Below are positions 33,372 through 42,000 of a DNA stretch of 51,231 bases, in pieces (positions within the stretch are counted from its first letter, which is position 1; each line of letters begins with the position of its first letter). Position numbers and translations under genes: made by a program. The notes under the pieces are model-generated. The model was given only the letters and a program-made list of their open reading frames with translations. It made no database searches and was not told the DNA's origin. This DNA is from Clostridia bacterium (GTDB taxonomy: Bacteria; Bacillota; Clostridia; Oscillospirales; CAG-272): contig JAGCLY010000074.1 in assembly GCA_017646745.1 (NCBI GenBank), positions 1 to 51,231 on the forward strand, given 5' to 3'.

Positions 33372-34577
33372 TTACAAAATTACCTCGATCTCCAGGAGAT
33401 CGCCCTGCTTTTGCGCAGAAATTTTACCACGGTGAGAGCCAACAATAGCCTCAGCTACAGAAAGGCCTATGCCAAATCCGCCGCTGGTGGATCTGGATGA
33501 ATCATGCCTGTAGAATCGATCGAACATGCGTCCTACTGCTTCATCGTCAAGATTTTGCGCATAATTGCTTATTTTTAGGTAAATGATGCGCCCCTGTTTT
33601 TTTAGATCAATATTGATGCTTTTTCCTTCGGGAGAATATTTTACTGCGTTGTCAAGCAAGATTGAAATAAGCTTTTTAATAGCCTCGGAATCTCCCTTGT
33701 AGTAGAGGGCAGGGGTAATCGATTTTACAATCGTTAAATTTTTAGCCCTTGCCGGTGCGGCAAAGGAGCTGACAGCCTCTTCTGTGATTTCAGATAAAGG
33801 GAAGTCGATATGCTGTGCGATCAGCTGCTCCTCCATGCGAGAGAGATAAATCAACTCGCCGGTCAGGGTTGCCAGCCTCGCCGTTTGCTTTTTGATATCC
33901 GACAGCCATTCGTTCTGACCTATCTCCATTTCAAGCAGCTCGGCATCGGCATCTATTATGGTTATAGGCGTCTTGATATCGTGACCGGCATCGGTTATAA
34001 ATCGCTTCTGCTTCTCATGATTTTCAAGCAGTGGGCGGATTGCATGATCGGATATCTTCCACGAGATCAGGCTTATTACCGCAAGGCAAATAATCGAAAT
34101 GGAAATACTTAAAATAAGAAAGGTATGTGCCCTGTCAAGCGACTTTGTACAATCGAGGAAGGTAATCCATGTTAGTCCGTCCTCGTTTACCATTAAATAA
34201 CGGTAATTTCCTCTGAAACCCTTAGCAATACCGACCGACCTTATTGATTTTGCCATTTTTATAGCGTCGTTATCGGTTATGGCCGCAATTTTCTCGGTAT
34301 TAACAGACTTCAGCTTATTGCCGTTAAAGGCAACTGTAAAGTATCTTGATTCATAGGGAGATTCGGGTGTAAAATTAATATCAATATCAGGGTCGATATG
34401 TCCCGGCAGGCTGGGGAAGACACCCGAGTTTTTTACGATCAAATAAAGGATATCGTCTGCCTCCGAAATAACCGATCTGTAGTTGAAAAAATTGATAATT
34501 CCAACAGTAATTCCTACAACACAGGCAAGTGTTATTACGGTAATAATGATAAACTTTATTTTCAGCTTTTTTAGCAT
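33372..34577 (-). CDS. Sensor histidine kinase
   Basis: 401 residues. A first membrane helix (about 9-31), a ~120-residue extracellular sensor domain and a second helix (about 152-173) are followed by a dimerisation domain with FITDAGHDIKTP (phosphorylated His199). The ATPase domain has LLDNAVKYSP (N box), then FDRFYRHD (F box) and GGFGIGLSVAEAI (G box). The signal is unknown. It begins 1 base after the response regulator stop, so the two are a cognate pair. Confidence 0.94.
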   Translation of the reverse strand: MLKKLKIKFIIITVITLACVVGITVGIINFFNYRSVISEADDILYLIVKNSGVFPSLPGHIDPDIDINFTPESPYESRYFTVAFNGNKLKSVNTEKIAAITDNDAIKMAKSIRSVGIAKGFRGNYRYLMVNEDGLTWITFLDCTKSLDRAHTFLILSISISIICLAVISLISWKISDHAIRPLLENHEKQKRFITDAGHDIKTPITIIDADAELLEMEIGQNEWLSDIKKQTARLATLTGELIYLSRMEEQLIAQHIDFPLSEITEEAVSSFAAPARAKNLTIVKSITPALYYKGDSEAIKKLISILLDNAVKYSPEGKSINIDLKKQGRIIYLKISNYAQNLDDEAVGRMFDRFYRHDSSRSTSGGFGIGLSVAEAIVGSHRGKISAQKQGDLLEIEVIL

Positions 34578-34578
34578 A

Positions 34579-35250
34579 TCAGATGCTCTCCAATGAATAT
34601 CCGGAGTTTCTGTGTGCCTTTATCTCAACACCGGCACCGATTTTTATAAGTTTTTTTCTGAGGTATGAAATATATACCCAAACAACGTTTATCTCTGCAT
34701 CGCTGTCATAGCCCCAGATCTTTTCCATAAATCTTTCGGTGGAAATAAGGTGCCCCGGATTTCGCATAAGCATCTCCATCATCTGGAACTCTTTGTTCGC
34801 CAGCTTAAAGGAGCCCTCGGTCGCAGACAGCTCGTAGGTAGCGAGATTAAGTGTAAGATTGTCGAATTTAAGCGACGAGTCAAGCTGACCCTCACCCTTT
34901 CTGGTCATTGCCCTGATTCTTGCGAGTAGCTCCTTTACAGAGAAGGGCTTGGTAAGATAATCGTTGGCGCCCGAGTCAAGACCCAGCACCTTATCGTCAA
35001 CCTCGGACTTTGCCGAGAGGATAAGCACGGGAATGTCGTATCCCCTTGCTCTCATTTCACAAAGCGTGCTGATACCGTCGCGAACAGGCATCATTACGTC
35101 CAGAATCACAGCATCGTAGTTACCCGCCTCCAGGTATGTCAGTGCCTCCTCGCCGTCATAAACGGCATCGACAGAATAGTTGTTTTTCTCGAGTAGAGCA
35201 ACGACAGCCTTTGACAGCGATCTCTCATCCTCGGCAAATAAAATTCTCAT
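34579..35250 (-). CDS. OmpR/PhoB family response regulator
   Basis: 223 residues. The receiver domain (1-118) has the acidic pair Glu7-Asp8, phosphorylation site Asp51 in VILDVMMP and the KPF lysine. The C-terminal winged helix (about 125-223) has NVVWVYISYLRKKL and a final HRNSGYSL, typical of OmpR/PhoB members. GGAGGATAT precedes the ATG. Its promoter region carries direct and inverted repeats consistent with autoregulation by such a dimer. Confidence 0.95.
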   Translation of the reverse strand: MRILFAEDERSLSKAVVALLEKNNYSVDAVYDGEEALTYLEAGNYDAVILDVMMPVRDGISTLCEMRARGYDIPVLILSAKSEVDDKVLGLDSGANDYLTKPFSVKELLARIRAMTRKGEGQLDSSLKFDNLTLNLATYELSATEGSFKLANKEFQMMEMLMRNPGHLISTERFMEKIWGYDSDAEINVVWVYISYLRKKLIKIGAGVEIKAHRNSGYSLESI

Positions 35251-35276
35251 ATATCCTCCAAGATTTGTTTTACTTA

Positions 35277-35347
35277 ATTATATTTTTTGGACTTTAACTG
35301 TGGTTAAATAATGCCGTGAACGTCATTGAATTACAGTAAAATTACAG
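35277..35347 (-). promoter_or_regulatory. Control region of the two-component operon
   Basis: On the minus strand there is a perfect TATAAT (35282-35277) without a good -35 box. In its place lies the inverted repeat TTTAAC-tgtg-GTTAAA (35293-35308). Further upstream TTACAG occurs at 35331 and 35342, exactly 11 bases apart. This spacing suits tandem binding by an OmpR-family activator. Confidence 0.65.
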
Positions 35348-35383
35348 AAAAAGCAGAAAATAACATACTTTTTCTTTGAAAAA

Positions 35384-36376
35384 TTATATTTTTCTCAGGT
35401 CATTCTCCACGGCATCATAGTCGTCTGCAATGCAACCGTCCTTATATGCATCGATAATTTCGTAAAATTTTTCCGCCCTGATGCGAGAGCGTAAGAAGCC
35501 TTCTACCCAATACATAAATTTGGTGTTAGGGCTGCACTTTTCAAGCAATTTCATTTTCTTGTACATGGGTGCACCGTCAGATGCATCTCGCCATGTGTCT
35601 ACAAATGCCAGATCAAAATTCTCTGTGGGCATTATTTTTTCTGCGTATTCAAATGCATCCGAATTAACGATTTTTATCTTATGACGGTTTTTCATCTGCG
35701 GTAGAATGTGTTTCTTGAACAGCCTTATCACATCCTCCGAAAGCTCTACAACCGTAACAGAATCTACGTCCTCCTTTTCGGATGCCATGTAGGCGTAATA
35801 TCCAAGCCCGAGGCCAAAGGTAACTACCTTACCGTGCGCTGCCTCAATGGCCTCATCACATGTATCAAGGTCTACAGGGGTTAGCGTCATCCACTCGTTT
35901 CCGTTCTCAAGTATGGCAGGAAAACGAAATCTCTCTTTAAAGAATCCGAGGGGTGGAATCTCTGAAAAATCATCCTTGATTATCATATCGTCGCATATTA
36001 CCGCCTGATATGGCTGATATTCCTCCCAACGTATTTCCCAGCTGCCGTCGCTGATGTCGTCAAGATGAATATTTTTATAGTACGGATTGCTTTTGTATTT
36101 TTCGGCATCAAGCAGTCTTATTGATGGAGTGATATAATCCATAATAATACGCCTGTCCTCGCCATCTTCAAAATCAAGCCCGAATATGCTGGACAGCAGA
36201 GCAGACAATGCTTCCTCGGTAGAACTATCACCTCCATCGGTAATAGTTGTAATCATTTCCTTGGTGATAGCCTTGGGGCACTCATTCAGATATTGTGAAT
36301 ACAGCCTTGTCACATAGAAATTGCGCTGTGCAGTGCTTATAAGTCGCTCAAGCTTTATTTTGTCACGGTCAGTCAT
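35384..36376 (-). CDS. Spermidine-synthase-like / class I SAM-binding protein
   Basis: 330 residues. The C-terminal two thirds have a Rossmann-like fold with VVTFGLGLGYYAYMAS as the glycine-rich loop, VTVVELSEDVIRLF with the acidic residue that binds the ribose, and a late FDLAFVDTWRDASDG. This pattern resembles spermidine synthase-like proteins. The N-terminal ~120 residues are helical and unassigned. The conserved aminopropyl-transfer residues cannot be confirmed, so the substrate is unknown. Its promoter carries a long perfect palindrome over the -10 box, implying specific regulation. Confidence 0.75.
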   Translation of the reverse strand: MTDRDKIKLERLISTAQRNFYVTRLYSQYLNECPKAITKEMITTITDGGDSSTEEALSALLSSIFGLDFEDGEDRRIIMDYITPSIRLLDAEKYKSNPYYKNIHLDDISDGSWEIRWEEYQPYQAVICDDMIIKDDFSEIPPLGFFKERFRFPAILENGNEWMTLTPVDLDTCDEAIEAAHGKVVTFGLGLGYYAYMASEKEDVDSVTVVELSEDVIRLFKKHILPQMKNRHKIKIVNSDAFEYAEKIMPTENFDLAFVDTWRDASDGAPMYKKMKLLEKCSPNTKFMYWVEGFLRSRIRAEKFYEIIDAYKDGCIADDYDAVENDLRKI

Positions 36377-36399
36377 CTTACCTCTCCCGTAAAAGATTC

Positions 36400-36438
36400 T
36401 TATGCTATAATTTTATAGCATAAATCAGTAAAAGTCAA
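36400..36438 (-). promoter_or_regulatory. Promoter with a perfect palindromic operator
   Basis: On the minus strand TTGACT (36438-36433), a 17-base spacer and TAAAAT (36415-36410). TTATGCTATAA (36400-36410) and its exact inverse (36413-36423), two bases apart, cover the -10 and start region. Confidence 0.8.
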
Positions 36439-36471
36439 GCAAATGCGGGCTTTTTCTCGCTAATATAGTAT

Positions 36472-36510
36472 AAAAAAACAAGACTGCGTCCGATTGTATA
36501 GCAGTCTTGC
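36472..36510 (-). terminator. Terminator of the nuclease gene
   Basis: CAAGACTGC pairs with GCAGTCTTG across a 13-base loop, followed on the minus strand by seven T. Confidence 0.88.
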
Positions 36511-36526
36511 TTTATCAATATGTAAT

Positions 36527-37483
36527 TTAGGGCTTGCAAATGCCGCAGGGCGAATATCCGTCTGCTATGAGCTCATCTCTCGTGCCGTTAAAATATTCTC
36601 TGTTGTCCTCGCCAATGCGGTCGGAGCAGCTTTTGCCGGGGTAGTGGAACTTCTTGCTGTTGGTGTTAAGCACATAGTCGCATTCCACATTCTCGTCGGT
36701 GGGATTTTGGACCTCTTCCTCCTTGCTGTCCTCGGGCTTGGTGTCTGCAATCTCTCCTCGTCCGTCGTTGGTCGGAATCTCGGGCAACTCCTCGCCATTT
36801 GCAACGTTTACACCTGTGAAATAGTCGATAGTAACACCCGGCTGAACATTATATGCGTAAACGCAGAACTGTACTCCACGGCCGTTATCCTCTACTGAAT
36901 ATGCCTCCATAAGCACGCCGCGCGCCACATAGTCGAGTCCGTTGTATATGGGGGTGACCCTGTACATAACGTGGTTTCCGCTTTCTTCAACATAGTCGGC
37001 GACCTCATTCTCATAGGGGAGCATACCATCAATATTCATGTATCTTGTGCCGGTAATCAGATTCTTTTCATTATCATTTTCACCTGCCAGCTGGAAGCCG
37101 ATAAGGTGACAGCGGTTGTAAACGTAGCCGTCGCCAATGAAATCATACTGATTGTTGTTGGAAATTCCGCCGTATTCCCAGCCTGTAGGAGTAACCGATG
37201 CAATTTCGCCTCTTTCCTCGGTGGGCATGATCTCTATTCCTATGCAGGCAAAGGCAACGCCGCATCTGCCCAGAGCATCAAGCTCTGAATATCGTTCAAA
37301 GGCCACGTCTGTTATTTCATTATCGGTGAAAAACGGGCTTCCGCCGTTAATTTCTACACAGGCCGAGCCGTAATAGTCGGGTATTTCATCAAGGCTGACG
37401 GTTTGTCTGCACCCGCACAGCAGGGATATCAGCATTATTATGCTGAGTAGCAGGGCGGTAAGTCTTAGGTTAAGCTTTGGCAT
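36527..37483 (-). CDS. Secreted DNA/RNA non-specific endonuclease (lipoprotein)
   Basis: 318 residues with a lipoprotein signal peptide (Cys25 in LLCGC). The nuclease domain has NRCHLIGFQL (His126 as general base) and NEKNLITGTRYMN with the metal-binding Asn, the pattern of Gram-positive DNA-entry-type nucleases. After an acidic linker (about 240-265) comes a second domain with YVLNTNSKKFHYPGKSC and a final SPCGICKP, the Cys-pair domain seen at the ends of many clostridial nucleases and ComEC proteins. It probably cleaves nucleic acid at the cell surface for nutrition or uptake. Confidence 0.9.
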   Translation of the reverse strand: MPKLNLRLTALLLSIIMLISLLCGCRQTVSLDEIPDYYGSACVEINGGSPFFTDNEITDVAFERYSELDALGRCGVAFACIGIEIMPTEERGEIASVTPTGWEYGGISNNNQYDFIGDGYVYNRCHLIGFQLAGENDNEKNLITGTRYMNIDGMLPYENEVADYVEESGNHVMYRVTPIYNGLDYVARGVLMEAYSVEDNGRGVQFCVYAYNVQPGVTIDYFTGVNVANGEELPEIPTNDGRGEIADTKPEDSKEEEVQNPTDENVECDYVLNTNSKKFHYPGKSCSDRIGEDNREYFNGTRDELIADGYSPCGICKP

Positions 37484-37512
37484 AGTTCTATCTCCATTTT
37501 ATTATTATAATC

Positions 37513-37541
37513 ATTATATCAAACTTTTTCACCCTTTGCAA
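37513..37541 (-). promoter_or_regulatory. Promoter of the nuclease gene
   Basis: On the minus strand TTGCAA, a 17-base spacer and TATAAT. Confidence 0.75.
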
Positions 37542-37604
37542 TAATCCGTGGCATCTTTTGACAAAAAAAGACAAAAAAAGAAAAATCAAGACTACCGAAA
37601 GCAC

Positions 37605-37634
37605 TTGACAAGAGGAGGATATCTTTGATACAAT
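37605..37634 (+). promoter_or_regulatory. Promoter of the GH39-like gene
   Basis: TTGACA at 37605-37610, an 18-base spacer and TACAAT at 37629-37634. Confidence 0.78.
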
Positions 37635-37666
37635 AAAATAAGAAAAGGTAAAAGGAGGTACTGCTA

Positions 37667-39019
37667 GTGGAGAAAAAGGATATTAGGGTAGATTTTACAA
37701 AAAAGTGCGGTAGAATCAAGCCGCTTCACTGTATAAATGGCGGACCTCGCTCTGGCGGTTATAACCTGCCTGTAGATTTTAGTGATGAATTTAGCGCCAT
37801 GGGAGTACCGCTTGTCAGAACGGCGGGCTCTGCGGGTGAATACGGACTTAATCAGTACGTTAATATTCATTGCATTTTTCCAGATTTCACGGCTGATGAG
37901 AATCTTGAGCAGTCATATAACTTTCTCCCCACAGACCTGTACCTTGCCTCAATACGCAACACCGGTGCGGGTATTTTCTTCCGCCTCGGCGAAAGCAGAG
38001 AGCCATATTCCAAAAAGCTTTATGCTTGCCCTCCGATTGATCCATACAAGTGGGCAAGAATCTGCGAGCATATCGTTATGCATTACAACGAGGGTTGGGC
38101 AGGAGGCTTTAAGCTCGGTATAAAATACTGGGAAATATGGTCGGCCCCCGACACCGCAGAATGCTGGTCAGGCACAAAGCAGGAGTATTTTGAGCTGTAC
38201 CGAGTAACGGCAAATCATCTTCGTGAGAGATTTCCTAAAATAAAGATAGGCGCATACGGCGCACGTGGATTTTATTCATTAAACAGGCTTGATGCCAGCG
38301 AAGAGATGAAGAGCTATGTTCCGTTTATGCAGGAGTTCTTCTCATACATAACCAAGCCGCAAACGGCGGCGCCGTTAGACTTCTTTACCTGGGCGTGCTA
38401 TACCACCAGCCCGGAGGAGATTGCACTGCATGCTCAGTATGCAAGGACGCATCTTGACGGGGCAGGACTTCGCCGTACACGCAGCTTTATTTGCGAGTAT
38501 AATACCGTTGATATTGGCGGTATTCCTCCTGCACTTCGTGAGTCTACTCCCTCAGAGCTGGGGGCAGCGCTGATTATGGCGCAAAAGAGCGTTGCCGACA
38601 TGATGATGTACTCCTCATCGGACATATATTCCAGAGATAATGCACTGTTTTCTATGGATGATCACAGTACTTCTCACCATTATGCATCTTATAGCGTTAT
38701 GTGCTATTTTGCTAAGCTGTATAAGCTTGGCACTGCGGTGGAGAGCGGAAACGATCAGAGAAAGGAGCTTTATTCTCTCGCTGCCACCGACGGCAATGAG
38801 GGTGCTATGATGCTGGTAACAAGAAACTATGAGGGAAAGGTGGAGATTGCCGTTAACTCGGATAATTTCAACACCTGCGTCATTTCCAAGACCGTTTCCG
38901 GCGGTGTACGTGGCAAGGGGTCAAATCTGCGTTCAAAGGAGATAGGTATTTCCTCCGGACGTCTTACTCTTTCCGTGGGTCAGGGGGAAATTTATCTTCT
39001 TACATTCTTTAATAAATAA
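37667..39019 (+). CDS. GH39-like glycoside hydrolase family protein, acid/base Glu replaced
   Basis: 450 residues, cytoplasmic (no signal peptide), resembling GH39 beta-xylosidases: a TIM-barrel part (about 1-360) and a C-terminal beta domain. The nucleophile motif is present as FICEYNT with Glu277. The acid/base motif, normally WNEP, reads IWSAPD, putting Ala160 where the catalytic glutamate should be; the neighbouring DNA shows no frameshift. The protein may be inactive, use another acid, or act on activated substrates. GTG start after AAAGGAGG. It stands alone between a promoter and a bidirectional terminator. Confidence 0.8.
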   Translation: MEKKDIRVDFTKKCGRIKPLHCINGGPRSGGYNLPVDFSDEFSAMGVPLVRTAGSAGEYGLNQYVNIHCIFPDFTADENLEQSYNFLPTDLYLASIRNTGAGIFFRLGESREPYSKKLYACPPIDPYKWARICEHIVMHYNEGWAGGFKLGIKYWEIWSAPDTAECWSGTKQEYFELYRVTANHLRERFPKIKIGAYGARGFYSLNRLDASEEMKSYVPFMQEFFSYITKPQTAAPLDFFTWACYTTSPEEIALHAQYARTHLDGAGLRRTRSFICEYNTVDIGGIPPALRESTPSELGAALIMAQKSVADMMMYSSSDIYSRDNALFSMDDHSTSHHYASYSVMCYFAKLYKLGTAVESGNDQRKELYSLAATDGNEGAMMLVTRNYEGKVEIAVNSDNFNTCVISKTVSGGVRGKGSNLRSKEIGISSGRLTLSVGQGEIYLLTFFNK

Positions 39020-39023
39020 TTTT

Positions 39024-39058
39024 AAAACCGCCACGGAATAAACCGTGGCGGTCGTTTT
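39024..39058. terminator. Bidirectional terminator between the GH39-like and giant surface protein genes
   Basis: ACCGCCACGG pairs with CCGTGGCGGT around AATAAA, flanked by A- and T-runs. Confidence 0.88.
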
Positions 39059-39059
39059 A

Positions 39060-42000
39060 TTACTGTTTATCTTCAGCCTTGCTCTTTTTGGGAGCTTTTT
39101 CTTTTTTAGGCTTGTTAGGCATTTCTTCATTGTTTTTCTTAGTTTTTTTCTTTTTAACGAGAATAATAGTAATGATTACACCCGCAAGAATCACAAGGAA
39201 TGCCACGCAGAGAATAACGATAAGAACTATATTGAGTGAGTGACTGAATACTGCGATATCAACTGTCTCGCCGCTTACTTCAAAGGTGAGATAACTGCCG
39301 AACTTTTCTGCCTCAACCTCTGTCCATTCGCCTCCTGCCTTTACAAATATTCTGCAGGATTTCCACATCGCCAGATAGTGAATTCCGTTGTTATCAAGCT
39401 TATCTGTGGGTATGGTGAGTGTCCAGCTTTCAACGAGCGAGTCGTTGTAGAAGAGCTTCTTATCAATACTAAGGTCGGAGGTGTCACAGCCCTCGGTAAC
39501 CGATATGCTGTCCTCCTTTGTAAACATGCCTTGAACAAAGAATATTTCTTTTCCGTCCTCGCGCTTGTTTTCGCTGCCAAGCGCAGTTACGTAGGGAACG
39601 TATACAACACTCACGCTTGTATCAAACCTTAGATTTGAAAGATCGGTGGTATCCCAATATCCGTAATGTCCCTCTTTGTCGGGAATTTCGGGGAAGACCG
39701 TCTGATCAAAGGATGCTCCGTATGCAAACTCTGTGGAATGAAGCAGCTTTCCGTCGGCATAGAACTCCAGACTAAAGAGGTAGAATCCGTCGGGAATACT
39801 TCTTCTCTTGATCAGATCCTCGTAGGAGATAGGCTCTGCCTTGCCTGCGTAGCTTACTCTGTCAATGCCGGCAAGATCGTCGGAAACAAAGAGGTTTTCG
39901 CCATACTCACCGTTATTGATACCCGATATAGCACCTGCATACTGGGTGAATCTGGTGATTTTGATCATAGAGTAGGAACTTCTTACCATGCTGGAGTCGC
40001 CGGAGAAGCTCTCGCTTACTCCGGAGCCAACGATACCGCCGACGTACTTTCCGCCGGCCAGGGTACATTTAGCATAGCACTGGGAGATAAGGCCGGAGGT
40101 AATTCCTGCAATACCGCCAACATAGTTTCCGGTCTGGCTTTCAACGTCACAGTATGATTCACAGCCGTATACAAGGCCGAGATCCATTTTACCTACGATG
40201 CCGCCTGCGCAGTCACGCTTGGAGGTTACGCTGCCGTTGTTTATACATGCGTGGATAACCGCCTTCAGCTTATATTGCTTCTTCTGTGTTACAGAAAGCT
40301 CGCTGGTAAGGTCATCTTCTGGATCCAGTGTGTATTCAAGGCCCATTGCTCCTGCAATACCGCCTACGTTAATATCACCGAATACTCCGCCGTTATTTAC
40401 GCATCCAAACACCTTGCCGTGGGTTACAGCATCTATTTCGTTTTCGCTCACATTGTTGTCAATTATACCTCCGTTGTTAAGGCCGTATATCATGTCAACG
40501 ATGTTGGCCGACAGGCTGTTAAAGCTGTCGTTTATTTTTCCCAGCTGTGCGATAAGATCGCTGCCTAGCCCGGTAATATCTGTGTTAAGATACTTAAGCT
40601 CGTTTTCGATAGCCGAAATATGGATAAAGAGCTGGTTGGCATTAGCCATTATGCTGTCGGGAAGAGTGGGCAGGGTAATAGGATCAATTCCGCTGAGATA
40701 ACCGATAAGCATCTTTGCCTCGCCCGAGATAGTCTCTACAATACCCATTGCATTTTTCATACCGCCCATAAAGCTCTTAAGGTTGGAAAGAGCAGCGTCC
40801 AAATGCTCGGATCCGCTATTCACCTTGTCAAGTGCTGAGGAAATATCAGCAAAGCTGAGGCCGAGATAGTATGCCGAATCCGACATGGCTTCAATGCCGT
40901 TTTTAATAAGATTAAGACCTTCCTCGGCGGAGCTGGAGTCAAGAGAAACCAAGCTGCGCAGTGAGTCTACTCCATTCTGTATTACGACGATAGCACCGCT
41001 CATATCCGAGAGGGCAGATGCCGTGGCTGCAAAGGCGTCAACCATACTGTCGCCCCATACCTTTGCCTCTGCAAGGGTGACGGTTATATCCGAGAAAAGG
41101 GTGCTGAGCTCTGCAGTAGAATCTATAATATCACCGAGAGCCGAATATGCGCTATCAAGAGCTGCGCTGGCACGCTCCTCGTCATCTACGTTTATTGCCT
41201 GATCCAGAGCGGTTATTGCCTTTTCAAGGGCACCCATTCCATCGCTCAGTGACTGAACGGCGGACTTCATTTTGGCAATGGAATCGGTAATGTCACCCAT
41301 TCCTGCAATAATAATAGCGCCGCCCTCGCCTACAGCATCAAGGTCAATATCAATGCTGTTAAGAAGGATCTCTATTCCGTCCCACGTTTCGGACATTGCG
41401 GAGGTCATTTCCATTCCGGATTCTGCCAGATCTCCAATGGCGCTCGCAACATCGCCCAAAATATTAAGGGAGTTGCTGTCATTTATATTTTCCAGGATGC
41501 TTGCCAGCTCGCTGAGTGCCTCGCCGGATTTAACCGATCCTGCAATAAAGCTTTCAAATCCCGATTCAATTTTTTCAATCGCACCGTCAATAGCCTCGGC
41601 ATCCTTTACGGTCACCGCGCCATAAAGCATTTCAAGACCTTCGGTGATACCTGTAATACCGCTGTCCATACATTCCATTGCTTCCGCAAGGCTGACGGTC
41701 ATATCGGTAATATGTCCGATTGCGATAACAAGCTCATCGCTTGCCTCCTCAATCTTAGACCAGTCGAGGGTTATGCTTTCCTTAAGCTCGGTGGTTGCGT
41801 CGTAAATCTCCGACATAGCCACTGACATCTTCTCGATTATCCTTGCCGCCTCTGCCATATGATCAATGGCGCCGTCCATCCATGCGGTATCGTCAAGAAC
41901 CTTCATTATCTCCTCAAGGGAGGATGTAAGTCTATCTGCCGAATTGATAAAGCAGCTGATTCCGCTTGCTATAATATCAAGCGCCTCCTCGGCGGAGGTC

